The notes under the pieces were generated by a model. That model did not search any database and was not told the origin of the DNA. It worked only from the letters and a program-made list of their open reading frames with translations. The position numbers and the translations under genes are program-made. Below, piece by piece: positions 15,463 to 23,092 of a stretch of 35,337 nucleotides of DNA (position 1 is its first letter; each line of letters begins with the position of its first letter). This DNA comes from an uncultured Prevotella sp. (lineage in GTDB: Bacteria > Bacteroidota > Bacteroidia > Bacteroidales > Bacteroidaceae). The stretch covers positions 1-35,337 of the forward strand of contig CAJOFE010000014.1 in the NCBI GenBank assembly GCA_905233825.1. Reading direction: 5' to 3'.

Positions 15463-16371
15463 TTACTTGCTTTTATAAGCAATTTTGGATTGTTTGATCA
15501 TATTTGGATTTAAACCACAATTATCTAACTCTAATTCCAAAATATGTTTCATCACCTCATAATTAGCATCTGGTCCAATAATGATATTCTTTAGGCAGTT
15601 AATAGGTATAGGAATTTCAATATGTTCTTCTATTTTATGGGAGTCCAACCCATGCATAGGATTATTGTCCTTCAATTTAATTTGAAAACTTTTAATGTAC
15701 GTAAGCCGCACTTCTTGTTCGTATTCATAGTCTTGATATTTGTAATAAGGAGAAACAAGAATACATAGGTCTGCAAGATCACCAATTTTATCTTCGATAG
15801 TAGGTTTATTATTATTTGTATCATTAAGACAAAGTTGGTATAAAAAATCAATCAGCGATTCTAATGATCTCGTTCCCTTTTTTAATCTATATACTACTTT
15901 GTCAAGAGAATAAGACTCTCCTAAATCGAATACAGAATCTTGCAATTTAAAGGTATCGAACTCTAAACACACACCTTTCCCTTTTTGACCATACAATGCC
16001 CACATAGGAAGATAGTCACCTCTTGCTGATAATGAAATAGAATAGGGAATATTTCCGAAATCAATAAATTGATTGTCCCTACCTTTCATATAATCCTCTT
16101 TACAAGCATTCTCACTTTTTACGTTATTATATACTTCTGACAACCTAATATCTTCATGAATATTATTTTCAGCTTCATACCTTGGCAGTATGTGTTTTAC
16201 GGCATAAAAACCAGCCTCCATCTCTTTGGGATCATTCATCTTATAGATATTAGAGGCCCGCAATAGTAAAGATTTTTTGTCCCTCTTACGATAGCTCTCA
16301 AGAATTGAAAAGAGGGCATCAAATCCTGTATAATGGTAAACATACTTCTTATTTAACAAATCTGTATTCAT
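15463..16371 (-). CDS. DUF2971 family protein
   Basis: A 302-residue cytoplasmic protein. Family hallmarks seen are KYVYHYTGFDALFSILESY near the N-terminus, an MNDPKEMEAGF segment, ISLSARGDYLPMWALYG, and GVCLEFDTF. Function is not established. The leading HYT motif and overall layout are reminiscent of ADP-ribosyltransferase-like folds, and family members are often found in accessory or defence regions (my inference, not shown here). The gene is clearly richer in A+T than its neighbours, a sign of recent transfer. It precedes the BspA-like fragment by 7 bp. Immediately upstream (16372-16475) I see no clear promoter. Confidence 0.82.
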   Translation of the reverse strand: MNTDLLNKKYVYHYTGFDALFSILESYRKRDKKSLLLRASNIYKMNDPKEMEAGFYAVKHILPRYEAENNIHEDIRLSEVYNNVKSENACKEDYMKGRDNQFIDFGNIPYSISLSARGDYLPMWALYGQKGKGVCLEFDTFKLQDSVFDLGESYSLDKVVYRLKKGTRSLESLIDFLYQLCLNDTNNNKPTIEDKIGDLADLCILVSPYYKYQDYEYEQEVRLTYIKSFQIKLKDNNPMHGLDSHKIEEHIEIPIPINCLKNIIIGPDANYEVMKHILELELDNCGLNPNMIKQSKIAYKSK

Positions 16372-16475
16372 ATATTTTTCTTGTTTAGAACATTTCTCAT
16401 CCCATCAACCTAAATACTCCAAGGCGGCACAACTATGACATCCAGCGGCATGTGCCTTTGGAAGTCAAGATAATA

Positions 16476-17489
16476 TCACTCTATCAGGTCGAAATCTCCC
16501 AGTTTAAACACATCGTTAGGGTCTATGCGTTGGCTTTGGGCTTTATCCAAAAATTCCGGCTGCCAAGTACGTACATGTATCTGCGGTTCATCTTCGTTGC
16601 GGAAGTCCCACACCATGAATACATAGCCTTCATCGCTGTAACGCGAAGAGTTCCACTTCTGATGCACGGTAACGCCATAGATATTCTTCATAGTGGGATG
16701 GGCAGTGATGAGCACATTGTCGAAGGTCACCTTGATATAACTATTAGCACGGAAAGCCCGTTGGAGATTACTGAGGTATTCTTCTTTATTCTGTGGTTTA
16801 TATATGATTCGCACGCCATTGGGATTTAGTTCCGAACGCCCCACTTTGATAACTCTACCCGTGATGATGAGTGCATTGTTCGAGAACACCTGACGGAGGA
16901 AATTGATGTCTTTCTGGTTGTAGGCCGTACGGAAATGTTCCACGTAGTTTAGGATCATCATGCGTTCTTCTATGTCTGTCACCTCATTGCGGCTATCTTG
17001 CATAGCTCCTTTCATGGCATTACTGTATATTTCAGGGTTGATGGCATAGAAGAAGCTGATGATAAGACCATTCTTGTCAAAGTTGATGATTGCTTCCTGA
17101 TAGGTGAGCGAGCTGCTGCCTGGATGCTTCACACTGAGGGGTATGCCTCGCACCTGATAGCCATCGCGAGTGGTAAGCAGGTGTTCAACGACCTCCTCAT
17201 CCCTGCAACGGAACTGTTCGTTGCTCCAAAGCTGTCTCAAGTCACGCACGGCATCGGATGAGAGTATGTCACTGCCTGGCAACAGGGGGATGGTGAGACT
17301 ATCGGCAAACGAGCTGTTGATGTCTGTGAGCAGTGCAGATACGGCTTGCTCGATCTTGGTCTTCAGCTGGAGGGTGCTGGCACCATCATTGATGACAAGG
17401 CGCACAGGCTCAGCGGCCATGACTTGGAAAACACTCGTCATCCATAGAACCAGGACAAAAGCAAGTTTACAAAGGAAATACTTTTTCAT
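16476..17489 (-). CDS. Secreted protein with NTF2-like C-terminal domain (LytTR/FHA cluster)
   Basis: A 337-residue exported protein and the last gene of the seven-gene LytTR/FHA set. A signal peptide covers about 1-25 (KLAFVLVLWMTSVFQVMAAE). The middle part is unrecognised. Residues about 190-320 read like an NTF2/SnoaL-type fold: a helical start with HFRTAYNQKDINFLRQVFSN, then strands with ALIITGRVIKV, VTVHQKWNSS and YVFMVWDF. Such domains are small-molecule-binding pockets or enzymes; no catalytic residue can be assigned. It is 30 bp from the upstream gene. Confidence 0.68.
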   Translation of the reverse strand: MKKYFLCKLAFVLVLWMTSVFQVMAAEPVRLVINDGASTLQLKTKIEQAVSALLTDINSSFADSLTIPLLPGSDILSSDAVRDLRQLWSNEQFRCRDEEVVEHLLTTRDGYQVRGIPLSVKHPGSSSLTYQEAIINFDKNGLIISFFYAINPEIYSNAMKGAMQDSRNEVTDIEERMMILNYVEHFRTAYNQKDINFLRQVFSNNALIITGRVIKVGRSELNPNGVRIIYKPQNKEEYLSNLQRAFRANSYIKVTFDNVLITAHPTMKNIYGVTVHQKWNSSRYSDEGYVFMVWDFRNEDEPQIHVRTWQPEFLDKAQSQRIDPNDVFKLGDFDLIE

Positions 17490-17519
17490 CGCTATCTATT
17501 TTGTAGAATTATCATATTA

Positions 17520-18143
17520 CTATTTCTTTGAGGCCAGAATAAACCAGATGGCTCCATTGCCACGATAATTCCTCAGACTATCTGGCTCTGGCTTATTCGT
17601 CAGCAGGTTCTGGCGCTCAATGGTGCCTGGCCCCAACAGTGCAAGGATGTTACCTGCCTCATCATGGATAATGAGATAGCACTGCTCAGGCTGCTTGATG
17701 GTGGAATACTTTCCGTAATCCAATATCTCACCCCGTTGCTTGAATGATTCCATGATGTCTTTCAGCTCGAAGATATAACGGGCTTTCTTGAGTCGTTCCA
17801 AAACATCTTCCTCTTGGGGAACGAGGGGCTTGCTTTGCAGTTGTTCTTTCTTGAGGTATACAAAGAAGCGGAACTGATCATCACGACGTGCCGTAATGGT
17901 GTCAGCCATACTTTTAATGTCATCAGGATGTTTCTCTCCTGTCCGTGAAGTCCATTTCTCCACATCGCGCTGTAATTGGCTATATGCCAACAGCATGGCC
18001 TGCTCCACCGTGGGCATAGTAACATCGGCATAGATATAGGTGGTGTCTATTTTGATGCTATTGATGCGTTTTGTCTGTGGATCTAAAGCACTTGCTGTAA
18101 TTGTCAGCATGAAGGCTAGGTAAAGTATAAAACATCGTTTCAT
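17520..18143 (-). CDS. Secreted protein of unknown function (LytTR/FHA cluster)
   Basis: A 207-residue exported protein (signal MKRCFILYLAFMLTITASA). The mature chain is mixed helix and strand with FRFFVYLKKEQLQ and CYLIIHDEAGNILALLGPG. No family was recognised. Its ATG overlaps the stop of the upstream gene (ATGA, 18140-18143), so the two products are translationally coupled and may work together. Confidence 0.68.
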   Translation of the reverse strand: MKRCFILYLAFMLTITASALDPQTKRINSIKIDTTYIYADVTMPTVEQAMLLAYSQLQRDVEKWTSRTGEKHPDDIKSMADTITARRDDQFRFFVYLKKEQLQSKPLVPQEEDVLERLKKARYIFELKDIMESFKQRGEILDYGKYSTIKQPEQCYLIIHDEAGNILALLGPGTIERQNLLTNKPEPDSLRNYRGNGAIWFILASKK

Positions 18144-19201
18144 TTCTGACTGATATTTTTCGGGTTTGACTTACGATAGGGGGCAAACATATCGGCCACG
18201 TTGTGGGTGGGCACGTAGGGGTAGAGACGGGCCTGCACCGTTCCTTGCTGTTGGCCGATGACTTGGGCTGGCACGCGGATGGTGAGCACATGGTTATAGT
18301 TTTCCAGTTCGTTCACGGCCAGTACCAAGGCTTTGACCTCGCCTTCATTGCTGATGCCCTGCACACCGAAATATAACTCACAACCATGATCCTGACAGAA
18401 AGCAATCCATTGCTGTAAGGGCACATTGAATTCGGTCTTCTTGAAACCATAGCTCACTTGGGTAATATTGATAAGATAGCCCTGAGCAGCCTGGAGGCTG
18501 AGCATCATATTGGCCACTGTCTCCACAGGATGCCACTGGCTGGAGATTAACTGTCCATCCTGACGGTATAGACGATTGGAGATGCTCTTGTTGAGGTAGG
18601 TGGCATTGTCGAACGGGCGTGGTCGATTCAATACTGTGGGAATGGAGGTATGCTGTACATCGGCCATGAGGTTGTTTTCTGCCTCAATCTTGTTCTCGCC
18701 ACTAATCAGCTCGTATTCCACAGGGAAATATACCTCTAACAATTTCTGCCCTTCACGACTCCATGTTGCCTGATAGTGGCTCTGGTCATAGCTATAGGCG
18801 AAATCATCAGTGGGCTGCAAATAATCAATCGTGGAGAGCTGGCCTTTGAGGAAATGGAACTCGTCATCGCGAGTCATCATATTAGCCGTCTTTGTCTGTG
18901 GAGGATAGCGCAGTTGCAGGAAGTAGCGCTCCAGGAAGTCGAGCACGGCTGTCTGTCCATGAGTACGCACATCATCGCTGAAGAGCTGTCGGCCCAAGTG
19001 GTCGATGGTTTCTGCCGTCTTATGGACAGTCAGACGAAGGCCTTCTGCCTCTGGATGACTATAGCCTTCGGGCAGCGAGCTTACATCTATTCGCAACACA
19101 TTGGCCAGTCGCTCCAGTTCAGCTGTGCGAAAGGTCGGTTGTGCCATCATAGAAGGTAGGCATGCCAGACTCATTGTGATATATAGGAGCGCTCGTTTCA
19201 T
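18140..19201 (-). CDS. Secreted protein of unknown function (LytTR/FHA cluster)
   Basis: A 353-residue exported protein (signal MKRALLYITMSLACLPSMMA, then QPTF). No known domain was recognised. It contains a helical N-terminal half with many aromatics (FLERYFLQLRYPPQTK; DFAYSYDQSHYQATWS) and a strand-rich C-terminal half (CELYFGVQGISNEGEVKALV). It is linked by a 4-bp overlap to the next gene and lies 41 bp after the zinc-ribbon/FHA gene. It probably acts in the periplasm or outside the cell with the other two secreted products. Confidence 0.68.
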   Translation of the reverse strand: MKRALLYITMSLACLPSMMAQPTFRTAELERLANVLRIDVSSLPEGYSHPEAEGLRLTVHKTAETIDHLGRQLFSDDVRTHGQTAVLDFLERYFLQLRYPPQTKTANMMTRDDEFHFLKGQLSTIDYLQPTDDFAYSYDQSHYQATWSREGQKLLEVYFPVEYELISGENKIEAENNLMADVQHTSIPTVLNRPRPFDNATYLNKSISNRLYRQDGQLISSQWHPVETVANMMLSLQAAQGYLINITQVSYGFKKTEFNVPLQQWIAFCQDHGCELYFGVQGISNEGEVKALVLAVNELENYNHVLTIRVPAQVIGQQQGTVQARLYPYVPTHNVADMFAPYRKSNPKNISQK

Positions 19202-19242
19202 TTTTTAACTTTTAACGACGAGTTGTTTCAAATTCACCACTA

Positions 19243-20220
19243 TTATCTATATAGTTCATTAAGAATGCTTCCTGCCGTTTCATCTCCATCGGAAGCTAAT
19301 TCCTCCAATCTGAGATAAATCTTACGCAATGCATCCTGAGCTTTGGAGGAGCCGTTAGCACTTGCTGACCTTAATAGCTTGATACCATTCTTAACGTTAG
19401 TGGCTCCACTTCTTTTGGCCAGACGCATGCCAAGTATATACTGGGCTTCCACATCATTTTGTGAGGCTAACACTTCCAGTTCACTATCGCTCAAGTCAGA
19501 TATAGAGACTGCCTTTTCTGTGGGTTGAGTTGTCTGAGTTGGTCCTGTGATTGCTCTTGGCCTGCCAGGTTTTGTTCGCTCTGGATAGGGAGGCATCACA
19601 ATTGGAGTATCAATCCTCGTTTCCATTTTCTCTTTTTCCTCGTTACCGTCTATGATGGTTTTGCTACTTTTCGGCCAAAGCAGGATGACACAGACAAGAG
19701 CAGCTATGAGTGCTGAGCCACCTATAAGCCACCTGGAAATGTTCTTTTTGGGTTTGGGCTGAGGAGGTGGAACGATTTTAGTTGGATCGTCATTACCGGG
19801 ATCTGACGACTGACCGTAGGTAAGCGTTGTATTTCCGATCTTCAGCTCGTCGCCCATCGCCAGCACCACTTGGTCGTCTATTTCCATGGGCTGACCATTG
19901 AGCAACACAGGGTGCTCGGCAGAAAGGGGACGAACCATGCATTTACTACTGCCGTCGCTCAGAAGCACCACATTGAGTTCCAGGTGTTCGCAGTCAGGAA
20001 TGGAAATCTGATTGACACCCTCATGTAAGTCGATGCGCAACTGGTCGTAGTAGAGAGCACCCAGTGGAGCAGGTTTGGGTTCTTCCTGCTCCCTGAAGTC
20101 CACGGCCAGCTGCTTCTTACAGTTGGGGCAAGTAATCTTCTTTACAGCCTCGTGGCGGGAGTTCCTTATGTCGAGGATGACACCACATGACGGGCACTTG
20201 ATGCGCAGTTCTTCAATCAT
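19243..20220 (-). CDS. Zinc-ribbon / degenerate FHA / TM / Sel1-repeat protein
   Basis: A 325-residue membrane protein with an unusual domain string. C9, C12, C31 and C34 form an N-terminal zinc ribbon (CPSCGVIL ... CPNCKKQL). About 55-135 reads as an FHA-like beta sandwich (HPVLLNGQPMEIDDQVVLAM, GDELKIGNTTLTYG). It lacks the usual GR and SxxH phosphothreonine-binding residues, so it may not bind phosphate. One TM helix lies at about 163-183 (WLIGGSALIAALVCVILLW). A Pro/Thr-rich linker then leads to Sel1-like helical repeats at 250-320 (NDVEAQYILGMRLAKRSG). A scaffold joining cytoplasmic and periplasmic partners is a reasonable inference. Confidence 0.75.
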   Translation of the reverse strand: MIEELRIKCPSCGVILDIRNSRHEAVKKITCPNCKKQLAVDFREQEEPKPAPLGALYYDQLRIDLHEGVNQISIPDCEHLELNVVLLSDGSSKCMVRPLSAEHPVLLNGQPMEIDDQVVLAMGDELKIGNTTLTYGQSSDPGNDDPTKIVPPPQPKPKKNISRWLIGGSALIAALVCVILLWPKSSKTIIDGNEEKEKMETRIDTPIVMPPYPERTKPGRPRAITGPTQTTQPTEKAVSISDLSDSELEVLASQNDVEAQYILGMRLAKRSGATNVKNGIKLLRSASANGSSKAQDALRKIYLRLEELASDGDETAGSILNELYR

Positions 20221-20237
20221 AGCACTTAAACTGGTGA

Positions 20238-21083
20238 CTATAGGGTGTGGAAATCCATATTGGACATATCGTCGTCGGCAGGACTATAGCCTGTTTCTTC
20301 GTTATTGGTAAACGTCAGGGGCTCACCCGTCTGCAAATCAATCACTTCGCCTTCGTCCATCTCACGATTATGATTCAGGTCAGTCATAACGAGATCTGCT
20401 ATTCCGTCCTGATCGACATCGATGACGGCCACCCGCTGGCCATTGATATCCAGTTCCTGCACGGTGACAGTATTACCGTATTCTGTGGTCACATCGCCAA
20501 AACCAACAATACGCACATCGTTGTCATCGCTGGTCAGGTCTTCCCATGTTGTAACGTTGGGGGATGTATGCTCCTCGGCATTTCCAGTGGTTTCTTCTTC
20601 AGGGGTTGGGGCTATCCGCACATCATCGTCAGCAGGCTGAATGTTTTCTTCAATAGCATTGTTCTCTGCTACAAGCGGCTCATCAAATTTTGAGGCAGAT
20701 TCATTGATGGCAGTAGCCGAATAAGCACGCTGTGCAAAGAGATCTCTGTCCTCGTCGGAAAGGGCATTCCACTCATCAGCAGTATATGTGCCATAGTAGT
20801 TTCCACGCCAGCAAAACACACCACCAGGGCCACCTGCTGCGGCACGTCCGGCAGCAAAGGCTTCGCTGAAGCTCATATCATCACTTACAGTAATAATATG
20901 TGTTCCAGCTCCAGGTGTAAGATGCGAATGACCTTCATCCAACTCATCATCATCGTCGTCATCCGACATGTCTTCATTGTGAGCAGCCATTGACTGTACT
21001 GCATACATTGTTCCTGCTCCCATCATAATGCCAGTCATTCCACCTATGGTTACCGGCTTCCATGTTTCTTTTAAGTTCTTCAT
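20238..21083 (-). CDS. Membrane-anchored acidic protein with EF-hand-like calcium loops
   Basis: A 281-residue protein. A Gly/Met-rich hydrophobic segment (about 11-32, VTIGGMTGIMMGAGTMYAVQ) should anchor it. An Asp-rich stretch (40-50) follows. A compact motif at about 68-116 (MSFSEAFAAGRAAAGGPGG, then CWRGNYYGTYTADEWNALS) looks like a conserved domain that I have no name for. At 222-230 (DVDQDGIAD) and 235-244 (DLNHNREMDE) are two DxDxDG/DxNxN loops like EF hands or dockerin calcium sites. The phrase PADDD occurs twice (150, 268) and DVRI twice. It has its own promoter-like site and starts 17 bp before the zinc-ribbon/FHA gene. Confidence 0.72.
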   Translation of the reverse strand: MKNLKETWKPVTIGGMTGIMMGAGTMYAVQSMAAHNEDMSDDDDDDELDEGHSHLTPGAGTHIITVSDDMSFSEAFAAGRAAAGGPGGVFCWRGNYYGTYTADEWNALSDEDRDLFAQRAYSATAINESASKFDEPLVAENNAIEENIQPADDDVRIAPTPEEETTGNAEEHTSPNVTTWEDLTSDDNDVRIVGFGDVTTEYGNTVTVQELDINGQRVAVIDVDQDGIADLVMTDLNHNREMDEGEVIDLQTGEPLTFTNNEETGYSPADDDMSNMDFHTL

Positions 21084-21114
21084 TGTCGTAATGGTTTTAA
21101 TGATTTAACGAGTG

Positions 21115-21146
21115 CAAATGTCGGCATTATTTTCTCTCGCGCCAAA
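21115..21146 (-). promoter_or_regulatory. Internal promoter of the LytTR/FHA cluster
   Basis: TTTG (21143-21146), a 20-bp spacer and GACATTTG (21115-21122, one mismatch to TAnnTTTG) lie in the 95-bp gap before the gene starting at 21083. This would allow the lower five genes to be expressed apart from LytTR and the first FHA gene. Confidence 0.5.
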
Positions 21147-21178
21147 TATTCTAAGTCTTATTCCATAAAATAGTGGGA

Positions 21179-21853
21179 TTAAAGTATGAACTGTGTCTTG
21201 CAGTAAGGACAATGGTCGTTTTGGGCTAAAATGTTATAGGGTTGGTCACCAAGGAAACGGTGACAATGTGGACATACATAGTCACGTTGGAACTGCTGTT
21301 TGAGTTCTTGCGTTCGTTGTGGCACTCGTTCGGCATTGCGCCATGCCTTGATGGTGAAACCCAACGAGATGAGGATGGCCACAGCATAGAGTACGATATA
21401 CCAAAAGCTCCGACCTCCCGTTGCGATACTAAGGGCGATGGCAACCATCGTGATAAGTCCTGTAATTGAGCGAAGGCTATTGAAGCGTCCTACTGCAATT
21501 TGCAAATCCATGCGCTGACGCTCATACTCGTTCCATACCTTTTCCAATGGACGGATGTCGGCAGGAGCAATACTAAGCACATTGGCCCAACTGAGCACAT
21601 AGTGCGTTGTTCCCAATTCGATATGGTCGGCTTGCGATACACCCTTAGACTGTATCTCTCGTCCGTTTACGAAAGTATGGTTGTTGATGTCAAGGTTTTC
21701 CAACCGCATGCCCTTAGAGGTAACGGTCAGCTTTACATGCTGAGTGCCAACTGTTGTTGGCACGCTGCCAGCCTTACCGCATAGAACCTCTTTGCCATCA
21801 GCAGCCAATCTCAGCTGACCAGTATTGGTGTCTCTTCCTATAATGATTTCCAT
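21179..21853 (-). CDS. FHA-domain protein with two TM helices and C-terminal zinc ribbon
   Basis: A 224-residue membrane protein. The FHA domain (1-95) keeps G6-R7, H39 and N58 within NNHTFVNG; the usual Ser three residues before the His is Gly36. It may thus bind phosphothreonine, weakly or with altered preference. Two TM helices follow (about 130-146 and 150-168), then an amphipathic helix and a zinc ribbon C194/C197 and C215/C218 (CPHCHRF ... CPYCK). It is the mirror image of the zinc-ribbon/FHA/TM protein in the same cluster. It lies 8 bp behind the LytTR gene. No Ser/Thr kinase is present in the window. Confidence 0.82.
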   Translation of the reverse strand: MEIIIGRDTNTGQLRLAADGKEVLCGKAGSVPTTVGTQHVKLTVTSKGMRLENLDINNHTFVNGREIQSKGVSQADHIELGTTHYVLSWANVLSIAPADIRPLEKVWNEYERQRMDLQIAVGRFNSLRSITGLITMVAIALSIATGGRSFWYIVLYAVAILISLGFTIKAWRNAERVPQRTQELKQQFQRDYVCPHCHRFLGDQPYNILAQNDHCPYCKTQFIL

Positions 21854-21861
21854 AGTTGTTC

Positions 21862-22242
21862 CTATTCGTGCGATTTATTCTGTTCGTTGTTGGGACTCTT
21901 TATCATTAACTCCTTCATACGGCGGAGTGCTTCTTTGGAGATACTAACCTGAAAAGCGAAATGGTCGTAGTCGGAAAGAATCAGTTGTTGCTTGAGTACA
22001 TTGATGGAATATACATAATCCATATTAATGATGAACCGCTTACCTATGCGCATGAAGTGATTGCCAGCTTCACCCGTCTGTGCTGCCAGCGCACGCTCCA
22101 TCTCCCCTAAGTTCATGCAGACGGAGGCCCGCAACTTATTGACCATAATAATATCGGTATAGTTACCGTCGGCCTCGAAATATACAATCTTCGATACCTC
22201 TATGCGCTGCAACTCATCGCGTGAATTAAAAAACACATACAT
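21862..22242 (-). CDS. Stand-alone LytTR DNA-binding regulator
   Basis: A 126-residue protein made of a LytTR domain only. Family hallmarks are ISKIVYFEADGNYTDI-like strands (read VSKIVYFEADGNYTDIIM), LGEMERALAAQ, FMRIGKRFIINMDYVYSIN, and VSISKEALRRMKELM. There is no receiver domain and no sensor kinase beside it, so control of its activity must come from a partner or from its level. As first gene of the seven-gene set it likely regulates that set. It has a textbook promoter at 22354-22384 and a leader of about 100 nt. Confidence 0.92.
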   Translation of the reverse strand: MYVFFNSRDELQRIEVSKIVYFEADGNYTDIIMVNKLRASVCMNLGEMERALAAQTGEAGNHFMRIGKRFIINMDYVYSINVLKQQLILSDYDHFAFQVSISKEALRRMKELMIKSPNNEQNKSHE

Positions 22243-22353
22243 AGTTTCCAGTTATTATAAGGTACGACATCAAAGCGTCATAAAACACTTTCTTCTGTAC
22301 TTGATTCCTCGTCCCTCATCCCTCATGGGTGGGTTTTCGGTTGGTAGGCGTTG

Positions 22354-22384
22354 CAAAGATAATCATTTTTTAGAATTATACAAA
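22354..22384 (-). promoter_or_regulatory. Promoter of the LytTR/FHA cluster
   Basis: TTTG (22381-22384), 19-bp spacer, TATCTTTG (22354-22361): a perfect match to the Bacteroidetes housekeeping promoter, about 110 bp upstream of the LytTR ATG. Confidence 0.75.
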
Positions 22385-22401
22385 TAATTTAAGGGAAAAT
22401 T

Positions 22402-22542
22402 TTAAAAAAAGTTCTCCACAAGCCTTCTTGGCTCACCATTATAGTAAAGATGTCCAAAAGGGCGAGGAGGACTTCGTACAATAGAAGGAGCAATTGCATT
22501 TGCCAGTTGAATTCGCGTCGCGTTAATTATTGCAAAGTTGTG
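22402..22542 (-). other. Gene-like remnant without start codon
   Basis: On the minus strand this stretch is open for 46 codons and reads like protein (for example IQLANAIAPSIVRSP, FGHLYYNGEPRRLVEN). It has a stop just before its first codon and no ATG. It lies between the LytTR promoter and the 21-bp repeat array. It may be a decayed gene end or part of a repeat element. Confidence 0.25.
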
Positions 22543-22548
22543 TTAAAG

Positions 22549-22653
22549 GGGCAGCTGCCTCCTTTTTCAAACGAGCGAGCCGCTATTTTCATTTAGCAGG
22601 GCGCTAATTTCAACGAGCGACGTGCTTGTTTTGTTTTGCTGCGTCCTATTTTA
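22549..22653 (+). repeat. 21-bp tandem repeat array, copy A
   Basis: Five degenerate 21-bp units begin at 22549, 22570, 22591, 22612 and 22633. The best conserved core is (A)ACGAGCG...GCTAATTTC. The array with its flank aligns without gaps to copy B at 35101-35205 at roughly 80% identity by eye. Confidence 0.75.
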
Positions 22654-22684
22654 TAAAAACCGAAAAAGGTGGCCTCTTTGGGGT

Positions 22685-22747
22685 AAAAAGATGCCTTCTT
22701 TGGGGCCAAAAGGTGCCTTCTCTAAGGCCAAGAAACGGCATCTTTTT
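22685..22747 (+). terminator. Long hairpin with U tract after degenerate 22-bp repeats
   Basis: AAAAAGATGCC (22685-22695) pairs perfectly with GGCATCTTTTT (22737-22747), and the U tract continues to 22748. The stem encloses further GGCC pairs. The left side is built from about three degenerate 22-bp units (GGCCTCTTTGGGG, GCCTTCTTTGGGG, GCCTTCTCTAAGG). No plus-strand gene ends here. Confidence 0.45.
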
Positions 22748-22756
22748 TGTTGTATC

Positions 22757-22783
22757 TACGCGCGCGCGTATGCGCGCGCACAC
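22757..22783. other. 27-nt alternating pyrimidine-purine tract (Z-DNA-prone)
   Basis: From 22757 to 22783 bases alternate strictly pyrimidine/purine, mostly CG steps. The tract contains two perfect palindromes, ACGCGCGCGCGT (22758-22769) and TGCGCGCGCA (22771-22780). It sits in AT-rich surroundings. Confidence 0.7.
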
Positions 22784-22803
22784 TTAAAATTTTTCAATAA
22801 AAA

Positions 22804-22867
22804 ATCTGCACTTCTGTTACAGTTCGTTGTAAACTACTGCCTGACAACGAGTTAGATAGGTGCAGAT
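22804..22867. repeat. 8-bp inverted repeat in the gene-poor stretch
   Basis: ATCTGCAC (22804-22811) and GTGCAGAT (22860-22867) flank 48 bp of AT-rich sequence. It is followed by GTGACAATAGTGACAGA, which repeats GTGACA. No gene was found in 22243-23092 apart from the features listed. Confidence 0.4.
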
Positions 22868-22997
22868 ATGGTGACAATAGTGACAGATATTCTGAAATAT
22901 GGCATAAAAAGCTGCATTTTTTTGAAGAAAAACTATCAAAAAAGATAAAAAACGTGCAAAACTGGGGTGAAGAACAGCAAAATTTCCCTGTTTTTAC

Positions 22998-23019
22998 CCC
23001 CAAAATCGGTCTTTTGGGG
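22998..23019. terminator. Hairpin past the cyclophilin gene
   Basis: CCCCAAAA (22998-23005) and TTTTGGGG (23012-23019) are perfect arms with a 6-nt loop, 74 bp past the cyclophilin stop on the minus strand. There is no clear U tract, so termination is likely but not certain. Confidence 0.45.
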
Positions 23020-23092
23020 CAGGAATGAAGCAGAAGAACACAAAAATTCAACAAAAAACAGAAAAAAACGACAAAAAAATGAATAAATGTCT

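Noticed and set aside
22622..22855. Plus-strand 77-codon ORF in the gene-poor stretch
   Set aside because: It runs through the 22-bp repeats, the hairpin and the alternating CG tract and has no protein-like features beyond those repeats.
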